Shown: piece after piece, positions 58,446 to 64,000 of the stretch | How the letters are laid out: every line of letters starts with the position of its first letter | Numbering within the stretch: position 1 is the stretch's first letter | Source of the DNA: Eutreptiella sp. 'Long Island Sound 2002' | Taxonomy: Eukaryota; Euglenozoa; Euglenophyceae; Eutreptiales; Eutreptiaceae | Reading direction: 5' to 3' | Length of the DNA stretch: 64,000 bases | Assembly: GCA_964036045.1 (NCBI GenBank) | Contig: OZ038392.1 | Span: 18,218,612-18,282,611 of the forward strand | Translations under genes and position numbers: made by a program | Notes under the pieces: model-generated | Told to the model about the DNA's origin: nothing | Seen by the model: only the letters and a program-made list of their open reading frames with translations | Database searches by the model: none

Positions 58446-61400
58446 ATGGTGAATTGGCAAGAAGCGGGTAGGAGGTGGCCGCAGCCCCACCCCCATGTGG
58501 CGCGCCTGCTGTGCGGATTGCTGTTGGACCAGCAGTACCGCTACAGCAATCCCCAGTGCGAAGGCGGCATGCCCGGGAGCTTCGAGCTCCGCGAGGACAT
58601 GGGGGAGGACCGCCTGCGGGCAGTGGAGGAGTGGCTGCGGGCGGAAGGGTACGAGTACCGCTTCCGCCGCAAGCGCTGGAGGACGTGGACCCGGCCGGAC
58701 AGGCCCGGCGAAGGGCTGCGCCCCGACGGGATTGAGGAGGACGAGGACCCCAACGCCTACCCGTCGGGCGCCTCGATCAACGTCTCCCTGTGGGACGTGA
58801 TCGAGAAGAACTTCCCGGAACCGGGGAGCGAGCGCAGGCTGCAGGGCAGCAGCAGCGCGTCTCCGGCGACGGAGAAACGGTCCGCCGGGGACAGGAGGCG
58901 GGACCGGAGGTGGCGGGAGTACCAGGAGTCCCTGGCCGCCGAAGCCGCCCAAGGCGCCAAGGGCGGAACCCCAGCCCCCAGTCCCCAACGGGCCAATGGT
59001 GGTCACCACCCCGGCTCCACCACCCTTGGCGACTACATCAAAGTCGCCAGGCAGACCAGGGCCAAGCCCCGTCCGCTGCTCCTGAAGCCCCAGCAGGCCT
59101 CAGCAGGCCCCAGCAGCGACGTGGAGTCGGCCCACCGCGGGAGGATGCCGGCCGACCAGGCCAGCTCCAGCAGCAGCGCCGCTCCCGCCCAAAGGGACGT
59201 GGCGCGCGCCTGTGAGCGCGTCTGTGGGGCGCCCTGCAACCTTCGGGTTGCCCGGCAACGGGCCACGCAGCAGAACGCTGCCGTGGAGGGCGCCGTCGCC
59301 ATCGCCCGTGAGGAAGCCACCGAGTGGGGCAGAGGCATGGACTACCACGCCTCGAAAGTGGCAGCCATCGCGGCCGGTCTCACGGCTGCGGCCGCCCATG
59401 AGGCAGTGGCTGCCCGGATCAGGGCAACCGACGAGGAAGCCCGCCGGACGCAGGAGGCCATTGCCTGCAAGGAGGCCGAGGTGAAGGCGCTGGAAGAGGC
59501 GCTGGCCCAAGAGAGGGCAAAGAAGGAGGCGGAGGAAAGGGCCCACGCCGAAGCGGCGGCTAAGGCCCAGGAGGACGCCGCCAAGAAGGAAGCCATCGAG
59601 GCCGCGCGACGGAAAGTCGCTGAGGAGAAGGCCAAGACGGAGGCGGAGCTGGCGGCGTTGGAGGCGCAGAAGGCGCGGCTGCAGCAGGCCCGGGAAGCCG
59701 AGGCGGCTCGTGCTCGGGAAGAAGCCGAAGTGCGGGCTGCCGCAGCCACCACCGCCGCAATGGAGGAGGCAGAGGCCAAACTCCGCCGCGAGACTCCCCC
59801 GGGAGGATCACGAGTGGAGACCCTTCGAAAGCTTTTCGAAGGGGACGCCTCCTCCAAGATGACGCTGGATGAGGCGGACACGGGCAGCAGTGGGAGCAGT
59901 GGCACCACCGCCTATCGACGGAGGAAGGGCAAGGGGAAGACCCCCGAGAGGCCGCGGAGGCCAGCGGGTGGACACCCCCACGACAGTGACCCCTTCTTCA
60001 CCGCCAGTGACGGGGATGAACGAGGCCGCCGACATCGCCAAGTGGTGGCTTGGACGGGCGGAGGAGGCGGAGACGTCCCCATGGAAGGTGAGGATGAGGA
60101 TCCCCCTCCTCCCTACCGGAGCTCGGAGTCTTCCGAGACCGAGACGCCCAGGTGGGGCAACATGGACGAGGATGACGACATGGACTTCGGCATCACGCGC
60201 CCATCCTCGGACCCACCGAGGCGACCCGGCGGAGACCCACCGGGACCCCCTGGCGGAGGACCATCAGGACCCCCTGGAGAACGCCCAGCGAGTGGACCCC
60301 CTGGAGGCGGACCACCGGGCGGGGGAGGACCCCCTGGACCGGGCGGACCCGGCAGAGGCCCTCCTGGAGGACCCCCTGGGGACCCCGACGACCCACCAGG
60401 GAACGGCGACCCGGATACCACCTGGCGGTGGATTGTCTACCTCCGCAGGAGGGTCTTTTCCCTCGAGTGCGAGGTAGACACGGGCAAGGTCGAGATGGCT
60501 CGCATCTCCGGGGTCGCCGCGCGCGCGCAGAAGGAGCTGGACATCGCCAGGGCCGAGACCAAGTCGCTGACCAACGTCGTCAGCGGCCTGCAGGAGAGGC
60601 TGGATGCGCTGGAAGCCCGTGGGAGCGTCGGCAGCGACCACCCACCCCTGGAGTCTGGCTCGTCGGACGACGGCTGGGGACTCGGACCAGGTCCAGGCAG
60701 ACCCCACGCCCCCGGCGGAGCCCCCAGGAGTCGCCCCAGCGCCAGTGCCCCCTCTCTCACCGCCCCCTCTCACCACAGCGCGGGCCGCCGCAACGAGCGC
60801 GTGCCGCCCGGCAGTGGCAGTGAGGAATGGCGCGATGAGTGGCTCAGCGCGGACTACCACAACCGCCGTGCTCCACCGCGGACGCCTGTACGCCCCCGAC
60901 GCCCGGCACCAGCCCCGGTGCCAATCCCCAGGGCTGGAGGACGTTATGGTGGACTCAGGGATGAGGTCCCCAGAGGAGACGTGGAGTGGGATGTCGGCGA
61001 AAGTGAGGACCTGGACCTGGACCTGGAGGAGTTCGACATCAGCCCGCCGCGTGGTGTACGACGGGAGGCCGCTGAACGCAGCCGCCGGCGCCGTGATGAG
61101 GATGCGTACATGGATGCAGTACGGCGTGAACATTTTGGTTCAGCGTACGTGGAGGAACCGCGGCGTAGCCACAGGGGCTCCATGGAGGAGATGGACGTGG
61201 CTGCCGTGGGAGTCCGCCGGCGAGGCCGATGGGAACCTCGGTCGACCTCGCGGCCGGCGTTCATGGTCTCTAAGGCCGCGGATGCCGCCGTGTGGGAAGA
61301 CTTGAAGGACATCAAGCCCCCCATGTACGACGGCAACCCCCTCAACCTCGACCGCTTCTTGGAGAAGCTGGACGATTGGGGGCTGACCGTCACTGAAGAC

Positions 61401-62747
61401 CTGCCTCCCGCTGATCCGGAGAAGTATGTCTTCAAACGGTTCAGGTACCGCCTGCCGGAAGTGCTCGGAGAGCTATACTTCTTGGCGACCAAGGAGGGGA
61501 AAATCAAGACCCTCAAGGAAGCCAAGAAGTGGCTCAACGAGCAGGAGCGGGTGGACGCTCCGCAGGTGGCGGCCAAGCGCTGGAAGTCCATCAAGCTTGA
61601 GCATGATGGACGGGAGATCCGCCTACGAGAGTGGCGAGACTTCCGAGGGAAATGCACCCTCTTCCGCCGCAACGTGGAGGATTGGAACGAGGGTGACGAG
61701 CAGGCTCGCCTGCTCTCCATGCTGCCGGAAGCATGGATCAAGAGGGTCACCAAGGAGGAATCCAAGAGGGCCAAGTCCAACCACACGGTCAACATGATGC
61801 TCCCCAAGGAGTATCATACGAATGTGGTGGCTTGGGCGAAGAAGAACGTGGCCCGGGATGTCAAACGGCACTCCCTGCGGAACGCTCTTCTCATCACCGT
61901 CTCGGGCGATCGCGAGAAGACCGCGATGTGGCGCCTTGACGATTGTGAGTTGAGCGGCCAGACCACCTGTCTGCAGCCCATCCCGGCGCGGATGAGCTGC
62001 GACGAGATCCTGGAGTGGGTTGGCGAGGAAGTACTCAAGGAGTACCGAAACCTCCACCACACCCGCGGGTTGAGGCCCGGCGACCGCGACGTCAACTACG
62101 TTGGCGAGGGACCTGGCGGGGAAGATGCCATGGACCCAGCGGGAGCCGGCAGCGATGAGACTCTCGTCGACGATGACGACGACGATGAGCCCGCCGAAGT
62201 GGCCGTTTGCGCCTTCGTGGCCAAGAACCTGAACGCGGGGAGCAAACCGGGAAACTGGAAGCCCCTGCAGCAGGGTTGGAGGAAGCAGGAGAAGAGGGAC
62301 CCTCGCCGTATTGGCGACCCTCCGCTGTCCTTTGGGGAGTTCATACGAGCTCACCCTCAGGGCTGTTTCGTGTGTTATGGGAGGAAGCGAGGCTTCAACC
62401 ATGACCACCGAACATGCCCCACCCACAAGGCCGACACGGACGCCTACAAGAAGGCGCACGGGTCGAAGAAGCGTGCGCCCGCGGGTATCCGGGAAGCCAA
62501 GATGGAGGTGGACAAGGACGAGCTGGCCAAGCTGATGTCGACGGTGGGGACCGAATTGGCCAAGGAGATCCAGGAGATCAAGCGGAACTGGGTCCCCAGA
62601 TCGGACAACAAGAACAAGGAGAACAACCAGAATGACCAGAACAAGGACAAGGACAAGAACAAGGGTAAGAAAGGGGGAAGGAAGAAGGGCATCAACGACG
62701 TTGAGGCCGAGGAGAACACCCCCTCTTCCACAACCGACGCCCCCTAG
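58446..62747 (+). CDS. gag: Gag-like polyprotein of an LTR retrotransposon, 1433 aa
   Basis: Structural protein expected to form the particle that packages the element's RNA. I chose ATG 58446 (context GCTGCCATGG) because the frame upstream has only GTG before an in-frame TGA. Order: unknown N-domain (1-130); Ala/Glu/Lys-rich coiled coil (~300-452); Pro/Gly tract (~587-657); second coiled coil (~665-727); Arg/Ser-rich linker; capsid-like domain (~952-1150, with FRGKCTLFRRNVEDW and LLSMLPEAWIKRV); acidic patch (~1240-1252); zinc-knuckle-like Cys/His motif (1307-1324) spaced C-x2-C-x8-H-x4-C instead of the usual C-x2-C-x4-H-x4-C; Lys/Asn-rich tail. At 1433 residues it is several times longer than usual Gag proteins. 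Codon usage is strongly G/C-ending. It ends at TAG with protease following in the same frame. Assignment rests on architecture and motifs, not on a search. Confidence 0.8.
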   Translation: MVNWQEAGRRWPQPHPHVARLLCGLLLDQQYRYSNPQCEGGMPGSFELREDMGEDRLRAVEEWLRAEGYEYRFRRKRWRTWTRPDRPGEGLRPDGIEEDEDPNAYPSGASINVSLWDVIEKNFPEPGSERRLQGSSSASPATEKRSAGDRRRDRRWREYQESLAAEAAQGAKGGTPAPSPQRANGGHHPGSTTLGDYIKVARQTRAKPRPLLLKPQQASAGPSSDVESAHRGRMPADQASSSSSAAPAQRDVARACERVCGAPCNLRVARQRATQQNAAVEGAVAIAREEATEWGRGMDYHASKVAAIAAGLTAAAAHEAVAARIRATDEEARRTQEAIACKEAEVKALEEALAQERAKKEAEERAHAEAAAKAQEDAAKKEAIEAARRKVAEEKAKTEAELAALEAQKARLQQAREAEAARAREEAEVRAAAATTAAMEEAEAKLRRETPPGGSRVETLRKLFEGDASSKMTLDEADTGSSGSSGTTAYRRRKGKGKTPERPRRPAGGHPHDSDPFFTASDGDERGRRHRQVVAWTGGGGGDVPMEGEDEDPPPPYRSSESSETETPRWGNMDEDDDMDFGITRPSSDPPRRPGGDPPGPPGGGPSGPPGERPASGPPGGGPPGGGGPPGPGGPGRGPPGGPPGDPDDPPGNGDPDTTWRWIVYLRRRVFSLECEVDTGKVEMARISGVAARAQKELDIARAETKSLTNVVSGLQERLDALEARGSVGSDHPPLESGSSDDGWGLGPGPGRPHAPGGAPRSRPSASAPSLTAPSHHSAGRRNERVPPGSGSEEWRDEWLSADYHNRRAPPRTPVRPRRPAPAPVPIPRAGGRYGGLRDEVPRGDVEWDVGESEDLDLDLEEFDISPPRGVRREAAERSRRRRDEDAYMDAVRREHFGSAYVEEPRRSHRGSMEEMDVAAVGVRRRGRWEPRSTSRPAFMVSKAADAAVWEDLKDIKPPMYDGNPLNLDRFLEKLDDWGLTVTEDLPPADPEKYVFKRFRYRLPEVLGELYFLATKEGKIKTLKEAKKWLNEQERVDAPQVAAKRWKSIKLEHDGREIRLREWRDFRGKCTLFRRNVEDWNEGDEQARLLSMLPEAWIKRVTKEESKRAKSNHTVNMMLPKEYHTNVVAWAKKNVARDVKRHSLRNALLITVSGDREKTAMWRLDDCELSGQTTCLQPIPARMSCDEILEWVGEEVLKEYRNLHHTRGLRPGDRDVNYVGEGPGGEDAMDPAGAGSDETLVDDDDDDEPAEVAVCAFVAKNLNAGSKPGNWKPLQQGWRKQEKRDPRRIGDPPLSFGEFIRAHPQGCFVCYGRKRGFNHDHRTCPTHKADTDAYKKAHGSKKRAPAGIREAKMEVDKDELAKLMSTVGTELAKEIQEIKRNWVPRSDNKNKENNQNDQNKDKDKNKGKKGGRKKGINDVEAEENTPSSTTDAP

Positions 62748-62786
62748 CGGAGCCCCTGCAGCCAAGGGCCCCAGCTAGGGCGGTCG
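62735..62786 (+). promoter_or_regulatory. Gag stop codon inside a stem-loop, candidate read-through site
   Basis: The gag stop TAG (62745-62747, followed by CGG) lies in CCCTAG (62742-62747), which pairs with CTAGGG (62775-62780). The stem can extend with CGAC (62735-62738) and GTCG (62783-62786) across small bulges, closing a 27-nt loop. The downstream frame is the same as gag and stays open for over 350 codons. Stop-codon suppression between gag and pol is known in some retroviruses and retroelements; its use here is inference. Confidence 0.45.
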
Positions 62787-63803
62787 CAGGATGGTGACGT
62801 GGGAAGCGCCGAACCATCCCAGTCGGGAGTCGATAAACACAAGGGGACTGCCGCGGGCGGAAGGCCCTGTCCGGCGCCCAGTCGCGGAGGCGGGGTGAGG
62901 GCAAGTGAAGGCACGAACCCTTGCACCCGTCCGTCCTTCGCGACCAAGAATGTGTTTGATGTACTACAGGATCTATCCGAGAGTATCGGAGGATCACCCG
63001 GACCGCAGCTGGATGCTGCAGATGGGCAGCCTGAGCCCATTGTCCACGACCTGCACCAGTCGCTTGTTGAGCTTCTGGAACGGCCGGAGATCCTGAGTTT
63101 GCACGCCGTGCGCCGTGTCGGTCGCGAGCGGCAGTTGCATCTTAAGGTCCGTGCCCTATGCGGGGAAGTGGAAAAGGTTTTCGACGTGTTGGTCGACACG
63201 GGAGCTCAAGTCAGCTTGGTCAAGGCTGGCCTGCTTCCGCCAGAGTGTCTTACCGACAGTCGGAAACCTGTCAGGCTGAAGGTGGCGAACGGCCAGTACA
63301 TGGTGGGAGGCACGAAGGAAGCGGCCATTGGGCTGCAGTTCGTGAACCATCGTGAACTGAGCCGCCCAGACCTCGGCAAGGAAATCCTCCTGCACGGTCG
63401 CTTCTACGAGGCCGAGATGGACTGGGACATGATCGTCGGGTACGACTTCATGATGGAGACGGACTCCGGCGTCCTCCCGGCCCAGGCCTCCATGACCCTG
63501 TACCAGGACGACCAGCTCCCGTGGCTTTCGTCACCTGAGCACCATGTGGAATGCCAATGGATCCACCCCGAACGCAATCGGCTCGAAGTGGCCGCGCTGG
63601 ACACTGAGCCAACTGGTCCTGCAAACCAGGAGTACGGCGTAAGGCCGGAAGTGGCGAGCCGAGTTGTCGCGGACTTGGAGCGTCGGATCTGGCCCTGGAT
63701 GCGTTCTCTTCAGGAACCTCCGCCCATCTGCGGGTATGTGAGAAGTACTGGAGCGCCCAGGACTCCGCGTGGAAGAAGCACTGGGGTCCGCATCAGGGAC
63801 TGA
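62748..63803 (+). CDS. pro: Retropepsin-type aspartic protease, in frame after gag TAG
   Basis: Cleaves the polyprotein in such elements. The catalytic motif DTGA is at 63195-63206 within VFDVLVDTGAQVSLV, the typical beta-strand/active-site context. A second conserved block, MIVGYDFM, lies near 63429-63452 and matches the (I/V)(I/L)G.(D) region that follows in Ty3/Gypsy-type proteases. No ATG exists in this frame between the TAG and position 63300, which is after the catalytic Asp, so a separate start could not give an active enzyme. The product should therefore be a Gag-Pro fusion by read-through, or the TAG is a mutation. The frame closes at TGA 63801-63803, but similarity to pol resumes in another frame earlier (63743), so the last ~20 codons are probably out-of-frame sequence. 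Confidence 0.75.
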   Translation, partial: RSPCSQGPQLGRSQDGDVGSAEPSQSGVDKHKGTAAGGRPCPAPSRGGGVRASEGTNPCTRPSFATKNVFDVLQDLSESIGGSPGPQLDAADGQPEPIVHDLHQSLVELLERPEILSLHAVRRVGRERQLHLKVRALCGEVEKVFDVLVDTGAQVSLVKAGLLPPECLTDSRKPVRLKVANGQYMVGGTKEAAIGLQFVNHRELSRPDLGKEILLHGRFYEAEMDWDMIVGYDFMMETDSGVLPAQASMTLYQDDQLPWLSSPEHHVECQWIHPERNRLEVAALDTEPTGPANQEYGVRPEVASRVVADLERRIWPWMRSLQEPPPICGYVRSTGAPRTPRGRSTGVRIRD

Positions 63804-64000
63804 TGTGGATCCATTGCCCCCGCTGGGACATTCCAAGAGCGATAGCGAAGATTCGCAAGGACCGCTCCAAGGCAGTGCTGGTTGTTCCTATGGGATGCAC
63901 CGAGGAGGAAAGTACCCGACATTGGGTAGCCTCATTGACCAACATGACCTTAAACAAGGTCGTCCTACCGGCTGGAGAGAGTGTCTATCAGGACGCTAAG
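63743..64000 (+). pseudogene. pol: Start of pol in shifted frame, partial
   Basis: From about 63743 a frame offset by one base from the protease is open for 86 codons to the window edge. It has ordinary protein character (WKKHWGPHQGLMWIHC; KAVLVVPMGC; LTNMTLNKVVLPAGE) and presumably leads to reverse transcriptase beyond the window. At GTGAGAAGTACT (63738-63749) no heptamer slippery site is present, so a one-base deletion is the simpler reading and the copy is probably broken. No RT motif (YxDD) lies within the visible part. From memory, this string resembles green-algal retroelement proteins; I cannot verify that here. Confidence 0.55.

Noticed and set aside
58005-61807. Long minus-strand frames opposite gag (up to 334 codons)
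   Set aside because: GC-rich coding sequence with strong third-position bias leaves the opposite strand open. The gag frame has domain motifs and a good start context.
62799-62801. Separate protease start at GTG 62799
   Set aside because: A eukaryotic element would not normally start at this GTG. The frame is continuous from the gag TAG, and no ATG precedes the active site.
1-64000. Bacterial or phage origin
   Set aside because: No operons, Shine-Dalgarno-led genes or dense coding. Satellite arrays and an LTR-type retroelement point to a eukaryote.

Overview
This is eukaryotic DNA, and almost all of it is repeat. About 70% is tandem satellite (1-45.27 kb). It is followed by simple-sequence arrays, about 8 kb of mostly non-coding sequence, a hairpin-dense tract, and the 5' part of a GC-rich LTR-type (Ty3/Gypsy-like) retroelement that runs off the right edge. 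There is no operon-like gene spacing, no rRNA or convincing tRNA, and no recognisable host gene. The strong G/C-ending codon bias of the retroelement and the style of its protease/pol region suggest an alga, perhaps a green (prasinophyte-type) one. That is a recollection-based guess; only 'eukaryote with large satellite arrays' is well supported.

Layout. 1-990: about 5.3 copies of a 187-bp satellite with an internal hairpin. 1048-45270: about 44 kb of an unrelated satellite with a 192-bp basic monomer, plus ~209-bp and ~165-bp variants, locally organised into higher-order repeats (977, 979, 1169, 1186 and 1728 bp spacings). 45.37-46.47 kb: two direct copies and one inverted partial copy of a dispersed repeat. 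46.5-47.6 kb: unassigned sequence with a weak possible exon. 47.62-49.33 kb: pentanucleotide arrays that switch register and strand, including 105 perfect AAGGT units. 49.37-49.70 kb: an 11-bp minisatellite. 49.95-50.64 kb: a ~188-198-bp tandem repeat. 50.6-55.2 kb: non-coding sequence with G/C homopolymers and inverted repeats. 55.19-56.61 kb: a dense series of perfect inverted repeats. 57.78-64.0 kb: the retroelement leader, a very long gag, an aspartic protease and the start of pol.

How the parts may work together. Both satellites have nucleosome-sized monomers, which fits centromeric or other heterochromatin, with retroelements beside or inside it. The retroelement encodes a 1433-residue Gag-like protein (coiled coils, Pro/Gly tract, capsid-like domain, atypical CCHC knuckle). 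A single UAG separates it from an in-frame protease that has no AUG before its catalytic motif, so protease expression would need read-through (or the UAG is a mutation). A one-base frame change near 63.74 kb further on suggests this copy is decayed.

All reading frames across the satellites and pentamer arrays are by-products of repeats whose periods fit the codon length. I do not annotate them as genes.
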